NCBI RefSeq assembly: GCF_016123485.1
Contig: NZ_JADCKQ010000013.1
Location: 1 to 64,000, forward strand
Direction: 5' to 3'
Source of the DNA: Halocynthiibacter styelae
GTDB taxonomy: Bacteria; Pseudomonadota; Alphaproteobacteria; Rhodobacterales; Rhodobacteraceae
DNA length: 64,000 nucleotides
Each line of letters opens with the position of its first letter. Positions within the stretch are counted from its first letter, which is position 1. Positions 43,589 to 51,381 of this stretch are shown piece after piece. Both the position numbers and the translations under genes were made by a program. The notes under the pieces are model-generated. The model made no database searches. It was not told the DNA's origin and was given only the letters and a program-made list of their open reading frames with translations.

Positions 43589-44877
43589 TTATTACCGGAA
43601 GTCTGATTATCGTCTGTGTGATGCTGCTGCTTGGTGTCAGCGTCTATGTCGCCTTTGGTGCGGTACTGATGTTCATCGCAATGGTCGGGGACCGCGCAAT
43701 TGACGGTTACCTCGGGACTGGTGAAACGGGCATCCGTTCGCTGGTTCTGCTGGCGATTCCTCTGTTTATGATTGCCGGTGGCATCATGGAAAAAGGCCGG
43801 ATCGCAGCCCCCCTTGTGGCCATGGCCGAGATGTTTATCGGTCATATCAAAGGTGGTCTGTCCGCGGCGGCTGTTCTGGCTTGTGGCGTGTTCGGATCCA
43901 TCTCTGGTTCTGCAAACGCGACCCTGACCTGTATCGGTGGCATCATGATGCCGCATCTGAAAAAGGCGAACTATCCTGCGGGTCAATCCGCGGCACTGAT
44001 CGTATCAGCCAGTCCGCTTGGCCTTTTGATCCCGCCAAGTTCGTCGCACATCCTTTATGGCTGGGTTGCACAGCAACACGTGCTGAAATGCTTCCTGTCG
44101 ACCGTCTTCCCGGCGATGATCCTGATCACCCTGCTGATCGTCACCAACCGGTTCATGCTGCGTAAATATGACGATATCATTGTCAGTGACAAACCTTCGC
44201 CGTTTATGCCCGTTCTCTGGCAACAGTCTAAGCTTGCAAGCCTTGCACTGCTTATGCCTGTGATCATTCTGGGTGGCATCTATGGTGGCGTTATGACGCC
44301 AACCGAAGCCGCTGGTATTGCTGTGGTCTATGCGATCCCTGTTGCGATCTATTTCTACAAAGGTCTGACGTGGAAGACCCTGGCCCAAACAATTCAGCGT
44401 TCCGGCGTGACAATTGGTGTGGTGATGGTCATGATCTTTATGGTGCTGATCGTTTCAAAAGAACTGACAGCCCAGGGCGCGCCGCAACTGGCAAAAGACA
44501 TGGTGTATTCTGTATCTGACAACCCGATCGTCATTCTTCTGATGATCAACGTTGTGATGATCCTGATCGGTATGCTGATGGATGACATTTCCGGTCTGCT
44601 GCTGGCGACGCCAATTTTGCTGCCTATCGCGCAAAGCACCGGAATGGACCCAATCCATTTCGCAGCTGTTATCGGCGTGAACCTGGGTATGGCAAACATC
44701 ACACCACCAACCGCACCTCTGCTCTATCTTGGTGCGCAGGTTTGTGAAACGTCCGTTGCTAAGATGCTCTGGCCAACTCTGGTCTTCATCATCTTCGCAT
44801 GGCTGCCAACCCTGATGTTGACCACATTCATCCCTGAACTGGCACTCTTCCTGCCAGACCTGCTGCTCAGCAAGTGA
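43585..44877 (+). CDS. TRAP transporter large permease (DctM type), system 1
   Basis: 430-residue membrane protein with about twelve helices. Diagnostic segments are SLVLLAIPLFMIAGGIME (after GIR), CGVFGSISGSANATLTCIGG, ASPLGLLIPPSS and MLMDDISGLLLATPILLPIA, with ITPPTAPLL near the end. It is the sodium-driven transport subunit. Starts inside the dctQ stop (ATGA). A strong terminator follows, and the next gene is convergent. Confidence 0.93.
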   Translation: MIITGSLIIVCVMLLLGVSVYVAFGAVLMFIAMVGDRAIDGYLGTGETGIRSLVLLAIPLFMIAGGIMEKGRIAAPLVAMAEMFIGHIKGGLSAAAVLACGVFGSISGSANATLTCIGGIMMPHLKKANYPAGQSAALIVSASPLGLLIPPSSSHILYGWVAQQHVLKCFLSTVFPAMILITLLIVTNRFMLRKYDDIIVSDKPSPFMPVLWQQSKLASLALLMPVIILGGIYGGVMTPTEAAGIAVVYAIPVAIYFYKGLTWKTLAQTIQRSGVTIGVVMVMIFMVLIVSKELTAQGAPQLAKDMVYSVSDNPIVILLMINVVMILIGMLMDDISGLLLATPILLPIAQSTGMDPIHFAAVIGVNLGMANITPPTAPLLYLGAQVCETSVAKMLWPTLVFIIFAWLPTLMLTTFIPELALFLPDLLLSK

Positions 44878-44898
44878 TCCGGGACAACCCCAAAAGAA

Positions 44899-44927
44899 AA
44901 GGCGCCCTTCCGGGGCGCCTTTTTTTT
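44899..44927 (+). terminator. Rho-independent terminator after TRAP system 1
   Basis: AAGGCGCCC pairs with GGGCGCCTT around TTCCG, followed by eight T in all. The A-rich left side lets it also serve the minus-strand enolase-superfamily gene ending at 44949. Confidence 0.92.
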
Positions 44928-44948
44928 GTTGTTTCTGTGTCTGGAAGA

Positions 44949-46073
44949 TTACTCCAGAACCTCAGCCACTGCGTATTTCGCAAGCTTATCCGGGTTCACA
45001 TCAACGCCAAGGCCGGGGCCGGTCGGCACATGGATGCGGCCGTTTTTCACCGGGAATGGATCAACCAGGATGTCGTCTGAGGCATAGTAAGTCGCCATGT
45101 AGAATTCCGCCTGCAGGTGCAGATCGGGCACGGCTGCCATCAGATGGGTACCGGCGGCATGGGCCAGACCAGTTTCAAACATGCAGCCGCCATATACCTC
45201 AATGCCGGCGGCCCGTGCAATGGCGGCGACTTCCAGTGCGCGGCGAATGCCTCCGGATTTCATGATCTTCAGTGAGAAAATATCCGCAATGCGGATCTGG
45301 GCCCCATAAAGCGCGCCCTTGGGGTCAAACACGCTTTCATCCGCCATAATCGGCGTGTCGATCACATGGGTGATATGCGCCAGCGCTTCACGTTCATGCA
45401 TTTTCACCGGTTGCTCAATGAACGTCGGGCGGAATTGTTCCAGATCGCGAATACACCGCACCGCATCATAGGCCCGCAAACCTTGGTTGTAATCAATGCG
45501 AATGTCGATTTCATCGCCGTAGATCTCACGCAGTTTTTCGGCCCGCATCACGTCAAAGCTGTGATCTGCAAAGCCGGTCTTGAACTTAAAGATCCGCACG
45601 CCGTCTTCCCACATCTTCGCGATGTCTTCCAGATCCGCGTCAAAATCAGGGTTCGCGACGGAAAAGCTCATGCCCATGTCATCGCGCAGACGTCCGCCGA
45701 CAAGTTCACAGACCTGAAGACCGGAAATTTTGCCAGTGATATCAAGCAATGCCATTTCAAGCGCAGCTTTGGCTTCTGAATTTGCAATCAGCATCCGGTC
45801 GGCCATCGCCATATGTTTTTCCACCTGCACCGGATCTTCCCCGATCAGATGCGGGCGCAGATGCACATGCAGGGCCGCCGCCGCCCCTTCTGCGGTGCCG
45901 GTGAACACAGGCCAGGGCGATGCCTCCCCCCAACCGGTAATTCCGGTATCCGTTGTGATTTCCACAATCACCGAATGGATGCCAGCAACATCGCCGCTGC
46001 CGTGGGAATGGACCGCTTTGGCAGGAATAAGGATCCGGTGTACCCGGATGGTTTCGATTTTATGGTCGCTCAT
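44949..46073 (-). CDS. Enolase-superfamily racemase/cycloisomerase (MLE subgroup)
   Basis: 375-residue enzyme of the muconate-lactonizing subgroup. Catalytic and metal residues are visible: the KxK pair K163/K165 in FKFKTGF, metal ligands D194 (IDYNQ), E220 (FIEQP) and D245 (MADES), and Lys on the far strand in SLKIMKSGG (K269/K272). Related enzymes are N-acyl or dipeptide epimerases, cis-3-hydroxyproline dehydratase and betaine epimerases; the sequence does not decide among them. It follows a TRAP transporter and a DadA-like oxidase, so conversion of an L-compound to the D-form for oxidation is plausible. The ATG at 46073 has GGAG 7 nt upstream. Confidence 0.85.
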   Translation of the reverse strand: MSDHKIETIRVHRILIPAKAVHSHGSGDVAGIHSVIVEITTDTGITGWGEASPWPVFTGTAEGAAAALHVHLRPHLIGEDPVQVEKHMAMADRMLIANSEAKAALEMALLDITGKISGLQVCELVGGRLRDDMGMSFSVANPDFDADLEDIAKMWEDGVRIFKFKTGFADHSFDVMRAEKLREIYGDEIDIRIDYNQGLRAYDAVRCIRDLEQFRPTFIEQPVKMHEREALAHITHVIDTPIMADESVFDPKGALYGAQIRIADIFSLKIMKSGGIRRALEVAAIARAAGIEVYGGCMFETGLAHAAGTHLMAAVPDLHLQAEFYMATYYASDDILVDPFPVKNGRIHVPTGPGLGVDVNPDKLAKYAVAEVLE

Positions 46074-46113
46074 GGCGAGGCTCCGCAGAGGTTGTTGACA
46101 GGAAGGTAAAAGA

Positions 46114-46142
46114 AAAGCCCGCACCAATCAGGCGCGGGCTTT
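46114..46142 (-). terminator. Hairpin terminator between dctM and the enolase-superfamily gene
   Basis: AAAGCCCGC pairs with GCGGGCTTT around 11 nt, and on the minus strand T-rich sequence (CTTTTCTTTT) follows. It would reduce transcription from the TRAP genes into the downstream enzyme gene. Confidence 0.75.
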
Positions 46143-46147
46143 GATAT

Positions 46148-47455
46148 CTAACGCGCTGGTCGCATGCTTTCCGGTAACCATGTGGCCAGTTCCGGGAAGC
46201 TGATCATGATGAACACCATCACAACCATGATCAGGAACAGTGGGATCGCCGTTTTCGCAATGTAACCCATGTCATGCTTGGTAATGCCCTGCATCACAAA
46301 CAGGTTGAACCCGATCGGCGGTGTGATCTGGGCCATTTCAACCACGATCACGATGAAAATACCGAACCAGATCAGGTCGATCCCGGCGTTGATCACCATC
46401 GGCTGCACAATCGCCATGGTCAAAACCACCGATGAAATACCATCCAGGAACATGCCCAGTAGGATGTAGAAGAACATCAGCGCCATCAGCAGAGAGAATT
46501 TCGACAATTGCAGGCCATCAATATATTCCGCCAGGGCGCGCGGCAGCCCGGTGAAGCCCATCGCCAGGGTCAAAGCAATCGCCCCCATCAGGATAAACGC
46601 GATCATGGCAGAGGTGCGGGTTGCGCCCAAAAGGCTTTCAATGAAGGCTTCTTTGCTCATCGATCCCTGTGCAACCGCCAGCAGGAATGATCCGATCACA
46701 CCAATGGATGCAGCTTCCGTTGCCGTCGCCCAACCGCCATACATTGACCCGATCACAACCAGGATCAGCAGGATAATCGGGATCAGAAAGCGGCTTTCAT
46801 ACAGCTTCGCGCCCAAGCTCATTTTATCCGCAATTTTGGGCACTTCCGCCGGGCGGAACAAAGACCAGCCCGCGACATACATCATGAACAGACCTGCCAG
46901 AACAATGCCCGGAATAATCCCTGCCATGAACAGCTTTGAGATACTTTGTTCAACCGCAACACCATAAACAATCAACGTCAGGGACGGCGGGATCATCAGG
47001 CCAAGGGTCGCAGCCCCGGTCAGCGTGCCGATGATCATATATTCAGGATATCCGCGTTTGCGCAGCTCAGGGATCGACATTTTGCCAACGGTGGTCAGCG
47101 TCGCAGCAGATGACCCGGACACAGCAGCAAAAATCGTACAGCCCACGATATTCACATGCACAAGCCCGCCTGGCAAACCCTGCATCCAGGGCGCAAGACC
47201 GCGGAACATGTCTTGTGATAATCGACTTCGGAATAGTATTTCGCCCATCCATATGAACAGCGGCAAAGCGGTTAAGGTCCAGCTGGAAGAACCCGTCCAG
47301 ATCCGCGTCAGCATCGCATCGCCCGCCGGGCGCGTGGTGAACATTTCAAGGCCGATATAGGCAACGCCAAACAGGGCCAGACCTACCCAGACACCGGTTC
47401 CGAGAAACAGGAACAGGATGAACAGGAAGATCGAAACAAGATAAAACTCTTCCAT
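46148..47455 (-). CDS. TRAP transporter large permease (DctM type), system 2
   Basis: 435-residue membrane protein with about twelve helices. It shows ALPLFIWMGEILFRS, CTIFAAVSGSSAATLTTVGK, LTGAATLGLMIPPSLTLIVYG, FYILLGMFLDGISSVVLTMA and ITPPIGFNLFVMQGIT, all typical DctM blocks. It differs clearly from system 1, so the two transporters are not recent duplicates. Starts 3 nt after the dctQ stop. Confidence 0.93.
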   Translation of the reverse strand: MEEFYLVSIFLFILFLFLGTGVWVGLALFGVAYIGLEMFTTRPAGDAMLTRIWTGSSSWTLTALPLFIWMGEILFRSRLSQDMFRGLAPWMQGLPGGLVHVNIVGCTIFAAVSGSSAATLTTVGKMSIPELRKRGYPEYMIIGTLTGAATLGLMIPPSLTLIVYGVAVEQSISKLFMAGIIPGIVLAGLFMMYVAGWSLFRPAEVPKIADKMSLGAKLYESRFLIPIILLILVVIGSMYGGWATATEAASIGVIGSFLLAVAQGSMSKEAFIESLLGATRTSAMIAFILMGAIALTLAMGFTGLPRALAEYIDGLQLSKFSLLMALMFFYILLGMFLDGISSVVLTMAIVQPMVINAGIDLIWFGIFIVIVVEMAQITPPIGFNLFVMQGITKHDMGYIAKTAIPLFLIMVVMVFIMISFPELATWLPESMRPAR

Positions 47456-47458
47456 GAT

Positions 47459-47986
47459 TTACTCTCCCTGCAGGTCGGCGACGTCGTGCCGGATGTTGTC
47501 TTTGCCCGTAAAGAGCGTGCAAAACAGGTTGTCAAAAGCGCAGATCGCCAACAACACAGTTCCGATCACCATAGACACCTGCGGTATCCAGATCGGCCAT
47601 GCGTCCTGGCCCTGGCTGATGTCATTGAATTTGTAGCTTTCATAGGTCAACTTCACCGCGTATTTCGCGAAGATATAGGTGAAATAGCTGGCGATTGCCC
47701 AACACCAGATCTCGCCAAATTTGCGGAGCTTTCCAAGTGCGCCCAACAGCAGATTCACCCGAATGTGGCTGCCGCTGTTCAACGCATAAGGAAGGGCTAA
47801 GAATGACGCTGCCGCCATGCAGTACCCTGTAAATTCGGGCGCACCCGTCATAATTTCACCGATCCAGCGCGCCATCATCTGCATAGAGACAAAGCACAGG
47901 ATCAGGATCAGGAACACCGCAGCCAGATAGCCGGCATAACGATAAAGCGCATCCAGAAGCACGCGCAAAAATCTTAACAAAGTCAT
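47459..47986 (-). CDS. TRAP transporter small permease (DctQ type), system 2
   Basis: 175-residue four-helix membrane protein (helices near 18-38, 55-75, 92-112, 135-155). The conserved region reads TGYCMAAASFLALPYALNSG then SHIRVNLLLG, as in DctQ subunits. Gene order on this strand is oxidase, binding protein, dctQ, dctM, enolase-superfamily enzyme. Confidence 0.87.
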   Translation of the reverse strand: MTLLRFLRVLLDALYRYAGYLAAVFLILILCFVSMQMMARWIGEIMTGAPEFTGYCMAAASFLALPYALNSGSHIRVNLLLGALGKLRKFGEIWCWAIASYFTYIFAKYAVKLTYESYKFNDISQGQDAWPIWIPQVSMVIGTVLLAICAFDNLFCTLFTGKDNIRHDVADLQGE

Positions 47987-48010
47987 TCTAATCCCCCCTT
48001 CGATAGAATG

Positions 48011-48032
48011 CCCGGCGACCAGAGCCGCCGGG
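48011..48032 (-). other. Intercistronic hairpin between dctP and dctQ, system 2
   Basis: CCCGGCG and CGCCGGG form a 7-bp stem with an 8-nt loop and no T-run. It probably stabilises the 3' end of the binding-protein message after processing, a counterpart of the attenuator in system 1. Confidence 0.55.
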
Positions 48033-48055
48033 TCTGTTTCTGTTACAAAAGCGGA

Positions 48056-49033
48056 TTATTCAGCTTTGAACGCATCAACCAGTGCCGTGCCCTGATCGCC
48101 TGCTGTTTCCAGCCATTCAGCGGTCATGGTCGCGCCGATTTCGCGCAATTCACCTGCCAGTTCGTCATTCACAGGACCGGTTGTCATGCCGTTTGCGGCC
48201 AGCTGACCCACAGTGAATTCAGTGTACTGAATGGAACGCCAGTCGCCTGCGTATTCGGCAACGATGGAACAGCCATTGATCACGTTTTGTGTGGCTTCAT
48301 CCAGGCCGTTCCACGCGTCCAGGTTCACCAGCACATAGTTGCGCGGCAGCCAGGCATCGACAGAATAGAAATGTGACAGGCTTTCCCACACTTTACGATC
48401 ATATCCAGTGGACCCGGATGACACCATACCCTGCGCAACGCCGGTTGCAAAAGCCTGTGAGATTTCAGCAGCTTCGATCTGTACCGGCAACATGCCAGCC
48501 AGTTCCGCCATACGCGCAGATGCCGCGTTATAAGCGCGGAACTTCAGGCCTTCCATGTCCGCAAGTGAATTCACTTCGCGGTCAAAATACAGACCCTGCG
48601 CCGGCCATGGCACGGAATACAGCATGTGCAGGTTTTGCTCTTCGAGGAGTGCTGTCAGAGGCTCTTTTGCGGCTTCAAACAGCTTCTCGGATGCCTCGAA
48701 AGAGGTCGCAAGGAATGGCACAGAATCAAAGCCAAACAGGGCGTTTTCATTCTGGTGACCAGACAGCAGGCGTTCACCGATGTTGACCTGACCGGTCTGG
48801 ATCGCACGTTTGATCTCAGCGCCCGCATACAGCGATCCGCCCGGGTGTGTCTGGATTTCCAGCGCACCACCGGTGCCCGCAGTCACACAGGCCGCAAATT
48901 CAGCGCCGGTTGCGGAATGGAAGTTGGTTGCGGAATAGGCCATTGGCATATCCCAGGTTTCAGCCGTTGCGCCAATGGCCGTCAGAGCTGTTGCTGCAAG
49001 ACCTGCAGCGATGGTTTTGGTTACTTTGGACAT
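48056..49033 (-). CDS. TRAP transporter substrate-binding protein (DctP type), system 2
   Basis: 325-residue exported protein; signal peptide SKVTKTIAAGLAATALTAIG, cleaved near ATA-ETW. DctP features include HPGGSLYAGAEIKRAIQTGQVNIGE beginning the first lobe, the conserved Arg in GLKFRAYN, and the FATGVAQGMVSSGSTG hinge. GGGAGGA precedes the ATG at 49033; an earlier in-frame start at 49081 is unlikely. It lies 60 nt after a DadA-like oxidase gene. Ligand unknown; an amino-acid-like carboxylate is suggested by the neighbours. Confidence 0.92.
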   Translation of the reverse strand: MSKVTKTIAAGLAATALTAIGATAETWDMPMAYSATNFHSATGAEFAACVTAGTGGALEIQTHPGGSLYAGAEIKRAIQTGQVNIGERLLSGHQNENALFGFDSVPFLATSFEASEKLFEAAKEPLTALLEEQNLHMLYSVPWPAQGLYFDREVNSLADMEGLKFRAYNAASARMAELAGMLPVQIEAAEISQAFATGVAQGMVSSGSTGYDRKVWESLSHFYSVDAWLPRNYVLVNLDAWNGLDEATQNVINGCSIVAEYAGDWRSIQYTEFTVGQLAANGMTTGPVNDELAGELREIGATMTAEWLETAGDQGTALVDAFKAE

Positions 49034-49093
49034 GGTTTCCTCCCTTAGGTTTTCAGTCCTGTGCCGGTGTTTCCCGGTCATTTCGTGGTCGTT

Positions 49094-50341
49094 TCAGAAT
49101 CTTTGCGGGTCGTAGACCGACAAATCGATATTCTCGCGTTTCCCGCTGATCATACCGGCGATTATTCTGCCGGTTTTCGGTCCTGCGGTCAGACCGATAT
49201 GATGGTGGCCAAAGCCCGCAAAGACGCCGGTGTTTCCGACTTCTCCAATCACGGGCAGGCTGTCGCTGGTGGCCGGGCGATGTCCCAGCCAGGGAACTTC
49301 TTCACTATATTCAAAGTCCGGGAAATATTCCTTCACCTTGCGACGCAGGAAGTTCAGAGGGCCTTGCGAAATCTCATCATTTAATCCGCCAAATTCGACG
49401 GTACCCGCACAGCGTAACCCACCATCCATCGGTGTGGCTACAAATTTCCCCATGGTCATCATCAACGGGATATTTGGCATCTGGCTGGGGTCTTTGAACA
49501 TGATGTGATAGCCGCGTTCGCTTTCCAGCGGCACCTTCAGGCCCAGCTTGTCAGTCAGCGCTTTGGACCAGGTACCGGTCGCCAGCACAACCTTGTCGCA
49601 GGCAATCTCGCCCTGCCCTGCCTGCACAGCAGTCACTTTGCCATCCGTCAGGGTAACGTCTTTTACATCCCCCTGGACAAACTTCGCGCCTTCCTGTTCG
49701 GCAACCTTCGCCAGCGCCGCCACATAACCGCCCGGATCACGCATGTGCCCGTGATCGCGCATCAGCGCGAGACAGTTCAGGTTCTTCGCCAGCATCGGTT
49801 CCATTTCATGCACCGCACCACCTTCGATGATCTCGGGTTCAAACCCCGCGATTTTGCGCAGCTCCCAAGTGTAGCTGTCCGCCTCAAAGGCCGCACGGTC
49901 TTTGTAAACAAAGCTGTAGTCCGATTTATTGACCCAGCTTTCAGCCTCCGTGCCTTTGGTCAATGCCACATGCTGATCGACCGTATCATGGGTGATCCGT
50001 GTCAGCCCCTGGGCAATGCGACGGGTGTCTTTGTCATTGGCATGTGACAGATATTTCAAAAGCCAGGGCGTCAGTTTCGGCAGGTAAGACCAGCGCAAGA
50101 ACAGGGGGAATTCGCGGTCAAGCAGCAGCTTCGGCGCTTTGGGGATCATGCCTGGATAGGTCACGGGTGCCACGGAACAGGCAGCCAGCACACCGGCATT
50201 GCCAAACGAAGTTGCGCTGCGGTCGCCTGGCTTTGCCCGATCAATCACAGTCACATCCGCCCCGGCCCGTCGCAGCCAGATCGCAGCAGAAACGCCGACA
50301 ATGCCCGCGCCAATCACAACAACTGATTGTTGCTCCGTCAT
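49094..50341 (-). CDS. FAD-dependent D-amino-acid dehydrogenase-like oxidoreductase
   Basis: 415-residue DAO-fold flavoenzyme of the DadA group. The dinucleotide motif VVVIGAGIVGVSAAIWLRR is at the N-terminus, followed by TSFGNAGVLAACSVAPVTYPG (DadA-type), and GHRPATSDSLPVIGE with GFGHHHIGLTAGP at the C-terminus. It oxidises D-amino or related imino acids and passes electrons to the respiratory chain in known relatives. The ATG at 50341 is chosen for its GGGGGGA site; the frame is open to 50428. First gene of the TRAP system 2 operon and divergent from a LysR gene. Confidence 0.87.
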   Translation of the reverse strand: MTEQQSVVVIGAGIVGVSAAIWLRRAGADVTVIDRAKPGDRSATSFGNAGVLAACSVAPVTYPGMIPKAPKLLLDREFPLFLRWSYLPKLTPWLLKYLSHANDKDTRRIAQGLTRITHDTVDQHVALTKGTEAESWVNKSDYSFVYKDRAAFEADSYTWELRKIAGFEPEIIEGGAVHEMEPMLAKNLNCLALMRDHGHMRDPGGYVAALAKVAEQEGAKFVQGDVKDVTLTDGKVTAVQAGQGEIACDKVVLATGTWSKALTDKLGLKVPLESERGYHIMFKDPSQMPNIPLMMTMGKFVATPMDGGLRCAGTVEFGGLNDEISQGPLNFLRRKVKEYFPDFEYSEEVPWLGHRPATSDSLPVIGEVGNTGVFAGFGHHHIGLTAGPKTGRIIAGMISGKRENIDLSVYDPQRF

Positions 50342-50487
50342 TCTATCTATCCCCCCGGTCAGCCTGCGTTTTGCGCTTGAAAAGCTGGCAAATCTCATCT
50401 TCTGAACCCTGAGGGTGCCAATCCCCAATCATCATTTCAAATATTAATTTCTGGCAACATCATCACTTAATGTTATATGATTTGCTT

Positions 50488-51381
50488 ATGTCACTTCGTT
50501 TCCGCCAACTTCAGGCCTTTCACGCCATTGTTGAAACCGGCACCGTCACCGGTGCAGCGAACCAATTGGGTATTTCGCAACCTGGGATCTCAAATCTTCT
50601 GGCGCAGCTGGAACGTCATACCCGCCTGAAGCTGTTTGAACGCAGCAAAGGCCGGCTGATTCCCACACCAGAAGCGGGCGTGCTGTATCAGGAAATTGAT
50701 ACGGTGGTGCGCGGTCTTGATCACGTGGCGCAGGCGGTAACCGATTTGCAGAACAAACAGGCCGGACAGTTGCAGGTGGCCTCGCCGCATTCCCTGTCCT
50801 TCGGGATGATGCCGAAACTGATCGCCGAATTTTCCGCCGACAAACCCGATATGTCGATTGCCTTCCAGTCGAACTATTCCACCAAAGTCCAGGAATGGGT
50901 GCTGGCAGGCCTGTTTGAGGTTGGGATTTGCGAATTACCCCTGCTTTACGATTCCTTTGAAACTGAGATGTTTCAGTTCGAAACCCTTTGTGCCCTGCCA
51001 GAAGACAGCCCGCTTGCGCAATATGACGTGCTGACGCCAGAGATTCTGGAAGACGAACCTTTCATCGTGATGGGGCCGGAGCATATGACCCATCGGCGCA
51101 CGCGCGAAGCCTTTCACAATGCCGGCAAACGCTGGCGCCCGCGGGTGCATTCGCATCTGTTTAAGAACAACCTGAGCTTTGTGAAAGAAGGCATGGGCGT
51201 CACCATTCTTGACCCGTTTGTCGTGAAATTTGACCGCGAAGGTGGCTTTATCACGCGTCCCTTCCGCCCGGCTGTGACGATTGAAATGGCAATCATCACA
51301 TCAAAAGCCCGGCCGCTTTCCGCGATCGGGCAAGAGTTTCGTAAAATTCTGTCGGCGGAATTGGCCGCATACAGGATATAA
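50488..51381 (+). CDS. LysR-family transcriptional regulator
   Basis: 297-residue LysR protein: LRFRQLQAFHAIVETGTVTG begins the HTH, followed by AANQLGISQPGISNLLAQLE; the effector-binding domain follows. It is divergent from the DadA-like gene across a 146-nt AT-rich gap and so is the likely regulator of the oxidase-TRAP-enolase operon. Neither possible ATG (50470, 50488) has a clear ribosome site; 50488 starts at the conserved MSLRFRQLQ. Its TAA abuts the convergent ThDP-enzyme gene. Confidence 0.88.
   Translation: MSLRFRQLQAFHAIVETGTVTGAANQLGISQPGISNLLAQLERHTRLKLFERSKGRLIPTPEAGVLYQEIDTVVRGLDHVAQAVTDLQNKQAGQLQVASPHSLSFGMMPKLIAEFSADKPDMSIAFQSNYSTKVQEWVLAGLFEVGICELPLLYDSFETEMFQFETLCALPEDSPLAQYDVLTPEILEDEPFIVMGPEHMTHRRTREAFHNAGKRWRPRVHSHLFKNNLSFVKEGMGVTILDPFVVKFDREGGFITRPFRPAVTIEMAIITSKARPLSAIGQEFRKILSAELAAYRI

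Noticed and set aside
44949-46073. Assigning the enolase-superfamily enzyme as hydroxyproline-betaine 2-epimerase (HpbD)
   Set aside because: The KxK region (FKFKTGF) and other segments do not resemble HpbD closely enough to claim the substrate.
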